A program made the translations under genes and the position numbers. A stretch of DNA of 64,000 nucleotides. It comes from Treponema rectale (GTDB taxonomy: Bacteria; Spirochaetota; Spirochaetia; Treponematales; Treponemataceae). The stretch covers positions 682,001-746,000 of the forward strand of contig NZ_JACHFR010000001.1 in the NCBI RefSeq assembly GCF_014202035.1, given 5' to 3'. The notes beneath the pieces are model-generated. The model was not told where the DNA came from, did not search any database, and saw nothing but the letters and a program-made list of their open reading frames with translations. Positions within the stretch are counted from its first letter, which is position 1; each line of letters opens with the position of its first letter. Positions 18,713 to 27,376 of the stretch are shown one piece after another.

Positions 18713-19507
18713 ATGGTAAGAAGTTTATGGAATGCAGCAACCGGAATGAACGGACAGCAGGCTAATATTGATACTATCTCTAACAATCTTTCCAATGTTA
18801 ATACGACAGGTTTCAAACAGCATCGTGCTGAGTTTGAAGACCTTGTATATCAGAATGTAAAGATGGCAGGAACTCCTGCTACTGAAGATACAGTTACTCC
18901 TGTAGGACTTCAGATGGGCTGCGGTGTAAAAATCGGTGCAACTCAGCGTATCATGAGTCAGGGTTCCCTTCAGCATACCGGTGTAGATACTGATATTGCA
19001 ATTGTGGGAGAAGGTTTCTTCCGCGTTCAGCAGTATGACGGAAGCTGGGCTTATACCCGTGACGGTTCTTTTAAGGTGGATTCTACAGGCCAGATGGTTA
19101 CGGCAAACGGACTCAGGCTTATGCCGGAAATTATTCTTCCTGAAGGTTTTCAGATTGAGACCCTTAATATAAATGATCTTGGTAAAGTAAGCGTAAAGGT
19201 TGACGGTCAGGTGGAACCTGTTGAAGTAGGGCAGCTTGAACTTTACCGCTTTCCGAATGCAGTAGGTCTTGAAAACACCGGAGACAATCTTTATAAGGTT
19301 ACAAATGCTTCGGGAGATCCTGTAGCTTCCCGCCCGGGTAAAGACGGTATGGGTATTACAAGGCACCGTTATCTTGAAATGAGTAATGTAAGCGTTGTAA
19401 ATGAAATGGTTCAGATGATTGTTGCCCAGAGAGCATACGAATTTAACTCAAAGGCAATACAGACCAGTGATTCCATGCTTCAGACTGCAAGTCAGTTAAA
19501 ACGTTAA
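18713..19507 (+). CDS. flgG: flagellar distal rod protein FlgG
   Basis: The 264-residue distal rod subunit has a canonical N-terminus (MVRSLWNAATGMNGQQANID, NNLSNVNTTGFKQHRAEFED) and C-terminus (MSNVSVVNEMVQMIVAQRAYE...AIQTSDSML). Length is typical of FlgG (about 260). It forms the drive-shaft segment between the proximal rod and the hook made by flgE in the other block. A GGGGCAGGA ribosome site is present. A terminator-like hairpin lies between it and flgJ. Confidence 0.96.
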   Translation: MVRSLWNAATGMNGQQANIDTISNNLSNVNTTGFKQHRAEFEDLVYQNVKMAGTPATEDTVTPVGLQMGCGVKIGATQRIMSQGSLQHTGVDTDIAIVGEGFFRVQQYDGSWAYTRDGSFKVDSTGQMVTANGLRLMPEIILPEGFQIETLNINDLGKVSVKVDGQVEPVEVGQLELYRFPNAVGLENTGDNLYKVTNASGDPVASRPGKDGMGITRHRYLEMSNVSVVNEMVQMIVAQRAYEFNSKAIQTSDSMLQTASQLKR

Positions 19508-19554
19508 ACCGTGATTTAATCTGAAGATGCTTAAATAAATAGAATTAATGTATG

Positions 19555-19598
19555 AAGGCTGTTTTTCCGATTTTTAAAGGGAACAGCCTTTTTTTTTG
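19555..19598 (+). terminator. terminator-like hairpin whose T-run abuts the flgJ ribosome site
   Basis: The stem AAGGCTGTT (19555-19563) / AACAGCCTT (19582-19590) is followed by eight T. GGAGG of flgJ follows directly. It probably causes partial termination between flgG and flgJ. Confidence 0.8.
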
Positions 19599-19610
19599 GA
19601 GGAAAAGCAG

Positions 19611-20162
19611 ATGGCAGTCAGCGGAATAGGTGGAACTGGAATTACAGGAACTCTGTCAGACGGCTCATATATGGTTAATTCTGCAAGGGATAATCTTAAG
19701 CACGATGAATTCAAGCGGCTTGTAGAAGATGCAAGAAAAAATCTTGATGCTCCCAAAACCTCTGTGGGAGGAGTGTCTTCCAGCCAGATTGCCCGCAATC
19801 ACCGTCTTAATGGGGATTATACTCAGGGATTCTACGGAACTTTTACTTCTGAAAAAGACAGGACTGCATCTCCACGGGGATTTGCAGCAAATTCTGCCTC
19901 TTCTTCCGGTAAGAAAATCGTAATAGACAGAACTTCTGATCTTTATGCTCAGAGCATGGAAATGGAAAACTATATGGTAAAGATGATGCTTTCTTCCATG
20001 AGGAATACCATTCAGCATACAAGTCTTTCCGGTGATGGAAATGATTATGCAAGAAACATGTATGAAGACATGATGTATGATAATCTTGCCGAAAGCCTGA
20101 CTAAGAATTCTGGTTTCGGTATTGCCGACCAGATTTACATTGAACTTTCCGGTCAGCGCTAA
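19611..20162 (+). CDS. flgJ: flagellar rod-assembly protein FlgJ (rod-binding domain only)
   Basis: The 183-residue protein has a low-complexity Gly/Ser N-terminus and a C-terminal FlgJ N-domain-like segment (about residues 110-180: LYAQSMEMENYMVKMML, then YARNMYEDMMYDNLAE). That segment caps the rod during assembly in other bacteria. The muramidase domain found in enterobacterial FlgJ is absent, as in other spirochaetes. The start is ATG 19611 because GGAGG lies seven bases upstream; a TTG at 19596 would overlap that ribosome site. Position after flgG supports the call. A strong terminator follows. Confidence 0.82.
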   Translation: MAVSGIGGTGITGTLSDGSYMVNSARDNLKHDEFKRLVEDARKNLDAPKTSVGGVSSSQIARNHRLNGDYTQGFYGTFTSEKDRTASPRGFAANSASSSGKKIVIDRTSDLYAQSMEMENYMVKMMLSSMRNTIQHTSLSGDGNDYARNMYEDMMYDNLAESLTKNSGFGIADQIYIELSGQR

Positions 20163-20180
20163 TTCTGATTGCGGCTAAAA

Positions 20181-20214
20181 AACGGCGTCATTTTTTTTTG
20201 ATGCCGTTTTTTTT
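20181..20214 (+). terminator. terminator after flgJ
   Basis: The stem AACGGCGTCA (20181-20190) pairs with TGATGCCGTT (20199-20208) with one G-T pair. It has a T-rich loop and a following T-run. Confidence 0.9.
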
Positions 20215-20382
20215 ATATAAAATTTGATTACAGATAGAAAAATTAATAACAGATTATAGAATATATATCAAAAAAGGTGTCATTTTTTAAATAAATGTAG
20301 ATTTTTTGGAGATTTTGGTCGAGAATGAAATTATAATATTATTGAAGTTGTTATTTTAAAACAAATTTTTGAGGATTTTAAG

Positions 20383-21417
20383 ATGAAAAAAATAAGCAGC
20401 TTTTTTTTGTTGTCTGTAATTTCTGTTGTCTCACTTTTTGCCCAGGATTTCACTGAGCTTGAGACAGCATTAAAAAATGAGGACAGTGACGGACTTTTAA
20501 CTGTTCTTGAAAACTCCGGTTCTTATTCAGAGAAGTTTGAGCAGCGGATTCTTGATGTTGCTGCAGAACTTATAATGAAGGGAAATGTCGATCTTGCTGC
20601 AGATTATACGGAAACCGTGCTTCTCTTTGATATGGACAATAAAAAGGCACAGGAAATGTACACGGCAATTGAAAAGGCCCGTAAAGATAAAATAAAAGAG
20701 CAGCAGGAAGCCGCTGTTGTGGCAGAAAAGAAAAAGGTTGAAGAAAAAGCCCGCCGCCTGCAGGAATATAAGTTTTCTGTTGCAGAGTACTATAGAAGCC
20801 TGAGAAAAGTATCGTACAGGAATTTTCCGGTGGAAATCGGATTGATTCCTCTTGCATTTGATTATGAAGCTTCTTCCTTTACAGAAACTGATTCATTTCT
20901 GCGCTATGGTTTTGGAGGAGAAGTTAAAGCAGCTTTTGTTCATCCAGGAATAAAATTTGACCTTAATCTTGATTATGTATATTCACCGGTTATGATTTCG
21001 TCAGAGGAAGGCGGGAAAGGTGAATTCAATTTAAGGGCTGCCGTTACCTCTCCAGTGTTTCCTGTTCCTCTTTCTCTTTCTGCCGGATACAGGAACCGTA
21101 CTGTAAAAAGTAATGCTTCACTTTATAAAAGTATATCCAGTCCTTTGATCGGTATAGGAGTAAATGATTTTGAACTTATGCCGGATTTTTTCCTGACGGC
21201 TTTTTTCGATTTAGATCTTGCTTCATCAATGTCTGATTCCATGCAGGATTTTGCTTTTGGAGCAGAAGTTGACTTTAAGTATATTTTCCGGATTAAACCT
21301 ATGCTGGGAATATATGTTGCAGAAAAAAACAGGTTTAATGCTTTTTTTATAGGGCATGAAAGTGAATCATACCTTGATTGTTTATTTAGTGCCGGGATAG
21401 TTTTAAATGGACGTTAA
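20383..21417 (+). CDS. exported protein: helical/coiled-coil N-half, beta-barrel-like C-half
   Basis: The 344-residue protein has a signal peptide (cut near LFAQ/DF). A helical, TPR-like region follows (about 24-95) with ALKNEDSDGLLTVL and MKGNVDLAADYTETV. A short Lys/Glu coiled coil comes next (about 95-130). The C-terminal half (about 140-344) alternates hydrophobic and polar residues in strand-like repeats ending in SAGIVLNGR. This suggests a periplasmic adaptor fused to an outer-membrane barrel. I recognise no family. The last 11 bases overlap the start of the HD-GYP-like gene, so the two proteins are probably made together and may interact. A TATAAT at 20332-20337 is a possible -10. Confidence 0.7.
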   Translation: MKKISSFFLLSVISVVSLFAQDFTELETALKNEDSDGLLTVLENSGSYSEKFEQRILDVAAELIMKGNVDLAADYTETVLLFDMDNKKAQEMYTAIEKARKDKIKEQQEAAVVAEKKKVEEKARRLQEYKFSVAEYYRSLRKVSYRNFPVEIGLIPLAFDYEASSFTETDSFLRYGFGGEVKAAFVHPGIKFDLNLDYVYSPVMISSEEGGKGEFNLRAAVTSPVFPVPLSLSAGYRNRTVKSNASLYKSISSPLIGIGVNDFELMPDFFLTAFFDLDLASSMSDSMQDFAFGAEVDFKYIFRIKPMLGIYVAEKNRFNAFFIGHESESYLDCLFSAGIVLNGR

Positions 21418-22918
21418 GCTGAAAAAAATCTGGATATGTTTATTTCTGTCTCTTTTTGCAGTTTTTACCCTGTTTTCCCAGGCAGCGGTAAACAGGGCTG
21501 CGGAACTTATAAATAAAAATATTATTGTCGGCAATACGGAAAAAGCTTATTCCTACGCTCTCTTTATAATTAAGTTTTACAATGGAGAGGAAATTCCGTA
21601 TGAATATGAAACTGCCGTAAAGAAGGCTGTTGTTTCTCAGGCGGAATCCTATGTTAAGGCAGAAAACTGGGAGCTGCTTCTTGAACTTGAAAAGGAGGTT
21701 GCTCCCGGAGGTAAAGAAGTAAGGGCTGCTGCTGCACCTTATGTAAAGAAAGCAAGAGATTATTTTGAACAGATTGAAAAAGAAAAGGAACTTAAGAAAA
21801 AACAGGAGGATGCTCTTGTTGAAAAGATAAGGCAGACGGAAAAAACTCTGGAAGAAGAACAGGAGGTCTCCGGCGGAGGTGAAAATGCCGTTTCAGAAAG
21901 TTCCGAGGTTTCATCAGGGGGAATTTCAGCCGCGGAACTTGAAAAACTCCTGCAGGCTTTTGAATCAAGCAGAAAAGCTGAACTGGAACAGCAGGCCCGT
22001 GAAAGTGCCCGGCTTGAGCAGATAAGGCTTGAGCAGGAAAAGAAAATTGCAGAAAACGATGAAAGACGTCATGCAGAAATGACTGAACTTATTCGTTCAA
22101 TGAATGAAAATTCTGAAAATGTTAAAAATACTGCAGCTGCAGAAAAAGACTTTAACAGATTTTTTATTCTTGTTCTGGTAACTGCAGTTTCTGCAGTAAT
22201 TATTCTTCTCATAGTTTTTTTCAGCAGACAGCAGAAAATTCAAAGTGAACAGTTAAAAACAACTGTTCAGACAATGCAGGCCATGAGGACACAGCGTGTT
22301 CCTGCCATAACTGTAAACCCTTCCTTACTTACAGGCAGTACTTCAGATGCCGGGGCAGAGGCGCAGGAAGTCATGAGCTTAATAGAAACCTGCCGCAAGT
22401 ATGGCAGTCAGATAGACAGTGTTACTCAGCGGAAAAATGTAACGACTCAGGTTGCAGAACTGGTTGTAAAAATCTGTACGGAGATGGGATGCAGCCGGAA
22501 AGATATTCTTTTAAATTATGCAGCGGCCTTAGTTTATGATATCGGATTTCTGAGTATTGATTCATCAATTTTAAGGGCGGATGTTCTGTCAAAGGATCAG
22601 TTTGAGGTTTTAAAAACTCATACTTCAAATGCAGAGAAGATGATTTTTTTTGTTGATGAAGAATATCGTCCTCTTTTTAAAGACGCGGTCAGCAAGCATC
22701 ATGAGAATATGGACGGTTCAGGATATCCTTTCGGTCTGAAAGGAAAAGAGATTCCCTTCATTGCCCGTGTGCTTCGCGTTGCAGAAAGTTATGTCGCTCT
22801 TATTTCCAGCAGAAATTATCGGGAAATAATGGACAGAAACATGGCTGTTTCAGAACTGGAAAATTCATCAAACCTGTATGATCCGGATATCGTGCAGGCA
22901 TTGATTGCAGTAGTTTGA
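21407..22918 (+). CDS. membrane protein with coiled coil and degenerate HD-GYP domain
   Basis: The 503-residue protein has a signal peptide or anchor (about 7-25), helical repeats (about 26-125), a long charged coiled coil (about 125-245), a membrane helix (252-272) and an HD-GYP-type domain (about 325-503). The HD-GYP core keeps H405, H431-H432, D436 and the GSGYP motif (437-441). The HD signature reads Tyr377-Asp378, and the later VAD motif reads VAE. A lost metal-ligand histidine argues for weak or absent c-di-GMP hydrolysis; it may bind without cutting. The domain layout puts helical repeats and coiled coil outside and HD-GYP inside. It overlaps the upstream exported-protein gene. Confidence 0.82.
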   Translation: MDVKLKKIWICLFLSLFAVFTLFSQAAVNRAAELINKNIIVGNTEKAYSYALFIIKFYNGEEIPYEYETAVKKAVVSQAESYVKAENWELLLELEKEVAPGGKEVRAAAAPYVKKARDYFEQIEKEKELKKKQEDALVEKIRQTEKTLEEEQEVSGGGENAVSESSEVSSGGISAAELEKLLQAFESSRKAELEQQARESARLEQIRLEQEKKIAENDERRHAEMTELIRSMNENSENVKNTAAAEKDFNRFFILVLVTAVSAVIILLIVFFSRQQKIQSEQLKTTVQTMQAMRTQRVPAITVNPSLLTGSTSDAGAEAQEVMSLIETCRKYGSQIDSVTQRKNVTTQVAELVVKICTEMGCSRKDILLNYAAALVYDIGFLSIDSSILRADVLSKDQFEVLKTHTSNAEKMIFFVDEEYRPLFKDAVSKHHENMDGSGYPFGLKGKEIPFIARVLRVAESYVALISSRNYREIMDRNMAVSELENSSNLYDPDIVQALIAVV

Positions 22919-22936
22919 AAAGGTGGTGATAGTTTT

Positions 22937-24730
22937 ATGCAGTTGAAATCAGTATTTACCGGAGTTTTTTTATCTGCGGCTGTATTCTTTTTTGTTTCAT
23001 GTAATGAAGAGTATTCTTCAGCAGTTTATAATTCTAATTTTAACAGACAGCCTGCGGACGTAACGAACTTAACCCAGTCGCAGATAAAGGATACCGTTGT
23101 TTTGAACTGGAAACTTCCTGAAGATTCTGAAATCAAGTATCTTAAAATTCAGGCGGAACCGGCTCACGGAAATCTTGAAACTCCAAAAACAATGGAAAAG
23201 ACTACTTCTTTTACTGTATACGGACTTCAGTCAAATAAGAGTTATAAATTTACAGTATATACTGTAAATAAAAGCGGAAGGGAATCATCCGGTATAAGCC
23301 TTATGTATCGTCCTAATATTAATTCGGATCTTATTCCTTATAAATACAGCAATGTTGCCCTTGATTTCGGGTATTCTTCTGTATCCGCTGATAAGTCTTT
23401 TGTATATACGTCTGTTTTTGATGAACAGCTTGATCTTTCATCAGCAGAAATTGAATATGTTTCAGGTACGGAAAATGCATTCAGTGTAAAGAATATAAGC
23501 GTCATAAAAATTAGTAACGGAGAGACAACTAATATCACTATAACTTATTCTCCGGAAGAAAGTCCTTCCTGGGATGAAAGTGATCTGGTGCTATGCAGGA
23601 ATCCTGAAATCAGGATAAGGCTTATAGCTTCAAATTTTAAGCAGCCGTCAGATATTCAGAGTGAGCATTTAAGACTGTGGTTACGGCCTGATTTGATTTC
23701 GGAAGATGACATTGATGAATACGGAAAGGTTATGAGACTTCCTGATTATAGCGGTAACGGTTTTGATGCAGTTGAATTTGATTCTTATCCTCCTTTGTAC
23801 AGGGAATCTGTTGCTGCATTGAATTCGCAGCCGGCAGTTTTGTTTGAGGGAATACAGAGGCTTAAAGCTGCGGGAGATATCGTTAAGGCTAAGGAAGCTA
23901 CTACAACATTTGCTGTCGTCCAGCGTACTGCAGCTTCGAACGGTGCTCATTATTTTCTCTTGTGTTCAAACGGCTATTCGACTTCTTATCCTCAAATGGG
24001 ATATGTAACCCGATATTATGATGAAACGTCAGGAACTTCAACAACCCAGCGCTGGGCTCCGTATTATTATGGAAGCGGAATTTCAGGAAGCTATCGCTTT
24101 ATGTTTGATGATAATGAATCTGATGATAATACTTTAAAACTTAGTGAAGCTAACGTTCCTCAGATTCTGTGTACGGTTATGGACCTTAGTCAGAGCGATT
24201 CGAATATTTTTGGCTACCTGGACGGAGAAAAACAGCTTTTGTCCTATACTCACAGCTTTAACGGCAAGAACTATGATTTTTCTGAATCTGGAAAAAACTA
24301 TACGACGAATAACGGATTTGCTTATGGAAAACCCTGGAGTGACGGAGCCGGACATTTATATAAAACTCTCTGGAATATGGAACTTGAAGACAGCGATGAA
24401 AATACAAAGGAGCTTTATTATCAGGAGAATCCTGGTGAACATCCCACAAGACCTTATGACTACGCCTTACGCTGGTATTATTTAAGGAATATTATTGGTA
24501 ACACTACTCAGAGTGATCTTACTGAATATCTTAAAAATATTGTAACACCAAAAAAAGAGACCATGGGAACAGTTTCCAATGTCTATCTTGGTGCTTCAAT
24601 TGTTAATTCTACGGTACTTTTACATAATTATCTTGAAGATGTAATTATTTATGATACGGCTTTGACTGATGAAGAGATTGCTGAAGTCAGTACTTATTTG
24701 AAATACAGGTATGGAATAGGAGAGGAATGA
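22937..24730 (+). CDS. lipoprotein with FN3-like, ASH-like and LamG-like regions (copy 1)
   Basis: The 597-residue predicted lipoprotein has lipobox FFVSC with Cys22. In order: a fibronectin-III-like segment (about 38-120; VVLNWKLPED and YGLQSNKSYKFTVYTVNKSG); an Ig-like ASH/anchor segment (about 135-240; ALDFGYSSVS and ITITYSPEES); and a long region (about 245-597) starting LRLWLRPDL and PDYSGNGFDA and ending EEIAEVSTYLKYRYG, as in LamG/concanavalin-type domains. The role is probably surface or periplasmic carbohydrate or matrix binding, inferred from folds only. It is followed, with overlap, by a paralogue of the same order and length. Confidence 0.8.
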   Translation: MQLKSVFTGVFLSAAVFFFVSCNEEYSSAVYNSNFNRQPADVTNLTQSQIKDTVVLNWKLPEDSEIKYLKIQAEPAHGNLETPKTMEKTTSFTVYGLQSNKSYKFTVYTVNKSGRESSGISLMYRPNINSDLIPYKYSNVALDFGYSSVSADKSFVYTSVFDEQLDLSSAEIEYVSGTENAFSVKNISVIKISNGETTNITITYSPEESPSWDESDLVLCRNPEIRIRLIASNFKQPSDIQSEHLRLWLRPDLISEDDIDEYGKVMRLPDYSGNGFDAVEFDSYPPLYRESVAALNSQPAVLFEGIQRLKAAGDIVKAKEATTTFAVVQRTAASNGAHYFLLCSNGYSTSYPQMGYVTRYYDETSGTSTTQRWAPYYYGSGISGSYRFMFDDNESDDNTLKLSEANVPQILCTVMDLSQSDSNIFGYLDGEKQLLSYTHSFNGKNYDFSESGKNYTTNNGFAYGKPWSDGAGHLYKTLWNMELEDSDENTKELYYQENPGEHPTRPYDYALRWYYLRNIIGNTTQSDLTEYLKNIVTPKKETMGTVSNVYLGASIVNSTVLLHNYLEDVIIYDTALTDEEIAEVSTYLKYRYGIGEE

Positions 24731-26526
24731 TGAAGAATAAATTTTGTTTTTTTATTATGCTGATGGTCCTGTTCATTTCCTGCGGCAGTGAATATTCAAC
24801 AGAAGTTTATGAAAGTAATTTTAATGTTCCGCCTGCGGAAGTAACTTCTCTTGCCCAGAATGTCATTTCAAATTCACAGGTGCTTCTTTACTGGGTTCTT
24901 CCTGATGATCCTTCCGTTAAGAAAATACGTATTTCTTCTGCCGTTAAGGGAGAGGCTGCTTTTATGACGGAAACTGTAGATAAAAGAGATTCCTATTCGA
25001 TTTATGGACTTGATTCAGGAAAAAACTATGTCTTTACCGTTCAGACCGTCAATAAAAAAGGAACGGTTTCTTCCGGAGAAAGTATTGAATATACTCCTAA
25101 CATCAATACAGACCTGATTACGTATAAATTGAATTATAAAACTCTTGACTTCGGATACGTAAGAGAATCTTCTGAAAAAGCTTTTCTGTATACTTCGGAC
25201 CTTACGGAAGATGTTTCTCTTGAAAATATAACAGTTTCTTATGTGGAAGGAGAAGAAAATGTCTTTTCTTTTATAAAAAGTGATGTGTCTCTTTTAAAAC
25301 CGGGAGAAACTGCCTGTATTACTGTTAAATATACACCTTCTTCAACGGAATCATGGGATGAAGCAGATCTTATTTTAAATGAAGAGGCAGGAGTTTCAAT
25401 AAGGCTTATCGGTTCCGGTTATCCCCAGCCTGCAGATATTCAGGGTTCTCATCTTACTTTATGGCTCAGGGCAGATCTTGTTACTTCTTCTGATTTTGAT
25501 TCTTACGGTAAAGTAATACGCATGCCGGATTATAGTTCCAGCAGATGTGATGCCGTAGCTTTTAATAGTGAAGTCCCGTCTTATGTTTCCCTTGCTACAA
25601 TAAAAAATCAGCCGGTTCTTTATTTTAAGAATTATGAACGGCTTACTGCACAGGGAAATTTTGCTAATAATGTGGATGACGGTACTACAACTTTTATAGT
25701 TGCTCAGAAGGGAACATCGCTTACTTCTTCGTATTATTATACTGCAACAAACGGTTATAACCTGTCATTTCCTTCTTTCGGGACAGTTGACAGAAAATAC
25801 GATGTAAAAACCGGCTGGAAGACAAATTCATTCTATGCCCATATAGTTGCCGGAAACGGCTATTCCGGAACATACCGCTTTTTATTTGATGATTCAGAAG
25901 AAGAAGATAATTATGTAAAGCTTGCTTCTTCAGGAGTTCCTTTTACTTTATGTGCCGTTGCAAATTTTAAATCAACAGGAGTGTCAAACAGTTTTGCATA
26001 TCTGAATGGAGAAAAACAGCTTGTAAGTTATACTTCTACAAATAATCTTTCTACATTAGGCGAAACTTCTCTGGGCTATGCTTATGGACAACCCTGGAGT
26101 GACGGAGAAGGGCATCTTTACAAGTCTTTGTGGAATATGGAAATGTCAACGGATGCAGAAAGGGAATCCTATTATAAATTTGCGGAAAATCTAAAAACAC
26201 ATCCGTCCCGGCCAGAGGATGCAGCAATCAGATGGTGGGGATTAAAATCAGGAAGTAATTATTTTGATCTTTACGGTAATGAATATGGCTCTGCAAAAAT
26301 TACTACAGATTATTCTAACTATTATGTTAATACCCTTTCTACTGTAAGGGGAATCTGTAATACAGTGACTAATGTCTATCTCGGTACCAGAATTGATACA
26401 TCAACGACACCTGGAGATACTTATATTGCCTGTGTAATGGTTTATGATACCGTGCTTTCAGAAGAAGAAATTGATACTGTCAGCAATTATATTTATTACC
26501 GCTATGGAATCGGTTCAAAAAGATAA
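24730..26526 (+). CDS. lipoprotein with FN3-like, ASH-like and LamG-like regions (copy 2)
   Basis: The protein has 598 residues and is a tandem paralogue of the upstream gene. Shared features include CGSEYSTEVYESNFN versus CNEEYSSAVYNSNFN after the lipid-attachment Cys, the LTLWLRADL start of the LamG-like part, and LYKSLWNMEM. The lipobox FISC places Cys at residue 18. Start chosen at 24730 because AGGAG lies seven bases upstream; ATG 24727 is also possible and overlaps the previous stop. Similarity runs along the full length but is well diverged, so this is an old duplication. Both copies look intact. Confidence 0.8.
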   Translation: MKNKFCFFIMLMVLFISCGSEYSTEVYESNFNVPPAEVTSLAQNVISNSQVLLYWVLPDDPSVKKIRISSAVKGEAAFMTETVDKRDSYSIYGLDSGKNYVFTVQTVNKKGTVSSGESIEYTPNINTDLITYKLNYKTLDFGYVRESSEKAFLYTSDLTEDVSLENITVSYVEGEENVFSFIKSDVSLLKPGETACITVKYTPSSTESWDEADLILNEEAGVSIRLIGSGYPQPADIQGSHLTLWLRADLVTSSDFDSYGKVIRMPDYSSSRCDAVAFNSEVPSYVSLATIKNQPVLYFKNYERLTAQGNFANNVDDGTTTFIVAQKGTSLTSSYYYTATNGYNLSFPSFGTVDRKYDVKTGWKTNSFYAHIVAGNGYSGTYRFLFDDSEEEDNYVKLASSGVPFTLCAVANFKSTGVSNSFAYLNGEKQLVSYTSTNNLSTLGETSLGYAYGQPWSDGEGHLYKSLWNMEMSTDAERESYYKFAENLKTHPSRPEDAAIRWWGLKSGSNYFDLYGNEYGSAKITTDYSNYYVNTLSTVRGICNTVTNVYLGTRIDTSTTPGDTYIACVMVYDTVLSEEEIDTVSNYIYYRYGIGSKR

Positions 26527-26551
26527 TTCTGTTAACAGTTAAATCTTTAGA

Positions 26552-26580
26552 TTGAAGACAGCGTTTTTTTGCATTATACT
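26552..26580 (+). promoter_or_regulatory. sigma70-type promoter of the lipoprotein gene at 26655
   Basis: TTGAAG (26552-26557) and TATACT (26575-26580) are spaced by 17 bp. A 70-base leader precedes the ATG. Confidence 0.65.
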
Positions 26581-26654
26581 TATAAAAGTTTAATATCTAT
26601 CTGGGAGCAGGTTAATAAAAAGAGTGCCTGTTCCCTGAATTTTAGGAGAATCTT

Positions 26655-27230
26655 ATGAAAAAAATTTTTGGATTGCTTACTGCAGCAGTTCTTTTTGCCG
26701 GAAGTTTTGCTTTTACAGGATGTGATGAAGTTGCAGATGAACTTTCAGGTCCTGAAAACACCTGGTGTGAGCTTCCTGTTTATGTAGTTTCAAGTAAAGA
26801 AAATGGTGGTGATCCTGATCTTTATTTGGACATTATTTACTGTCCTGAAGACTATACGGGTACAACTGGCGACTCTAATCTTGATAAGAATATTACCCTT
26901 CCTGCCGGTATTACAATCCTTGCTCATGCTGCAGTTAAAATTGAATCTCTTGGAATGAATGCAGGGTCTTATACTTATAAAACATTCCCTATTGATGCTG
27001 TAGATAGTGATTCAAATGAAAATAGCACTTATACTTTTGCCGGAACTAAGACAAAGTTTACGGCTATTTACTGGGCAAAAAAGGAACTTCGTGATTCTGA
27101 TACTCAGCTTGCCCTTCCAAAAGCTCCGGCTGCTATGAGCAATACTAAAACAGGTTATACAGAACTGACAGATTTAACCAATTTTAACTGGAAGACTCTT
27201 CTTGCAAATTACCTGCTTAACGGTCTGTAA
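26655..27230 (+). CDS. small lipoprotein, function unknown
   Basis: The 191-residue protein has lipobox FTGC and Cys23 (KKIFGLLTAAVLFAGSFAF before it). The mature part is beta-rich and acidic, with an internal stretch of Thr/Gly (TGTTGDSNLDK) and a short C-terminal hydrophobic helix (WKTLLANYLLNGL). I recognise no family. A good AGGAG lies eight bases before the start, and a promoter lies upstream, so it is probably its own transcript. The element at 27254 lies 24 bp after its stop and may serve as terminator for it and for the convergent gene. Confidence 0.7.
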   Translation: MKKIFGLLTAAVLFAGSFAFTGCDEVADELSGPENTWCELPVYVVSSKENGGDPDLYLDIIYCPEDYTGTTGDSNLDKNITLPAGITILAHAAVKIESLGMNAGSYTYKTFPIDAVDSDSNENSTYTFAGTKTKFTAIYWAKKELRDSDTQLALPKAPAAMSNTKTGYTELTDLTNFNWKTLLANYLLNGL

Positions 27231-27253
27231 TAGTTTTATTCAGATACAAAAAT

Positions 27254-27370
27254 GGGGCTGTCCAATAAGTATGAGTCATTGCCGTGCTCGACACGGCAAT
27301 CTTTTTGTAATTAAATAGATTTTCGGGACAAGCCCGAAAATGACACTTTTTGAACTTATTGGTCATCCCC
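27254..27370. mobile_element. MITE-like nested palindromic element, copy B
   Basis: The 117-bp element has terminal inverted repeats: left GGGGCTGTCCAATAAGTA; right, read inward, GGGGATGACCAATAAGTT. Inside are two GTCAT-hairpin-ATCT modules in opposite orientation (27275-27302; 27317-27344). Their hairpins are ATTGCCGTG/CACGGCAAT and ATTTTCGGG/CCCGAAAAT. A-rich sequence precedes and a T-run follows, so it may also terminate transcription in both directions between convergent genes. Same design as 13984-14103 but with different stem sequence. Confidence 0.78.
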
Positions 27371-27376
27371 GTTTTT

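Noticed and set aside
19596-19610. TTG start for flgJ
   Set aside because: The TTG is part of the GGAGG ribosome site that serves ATG 19611.
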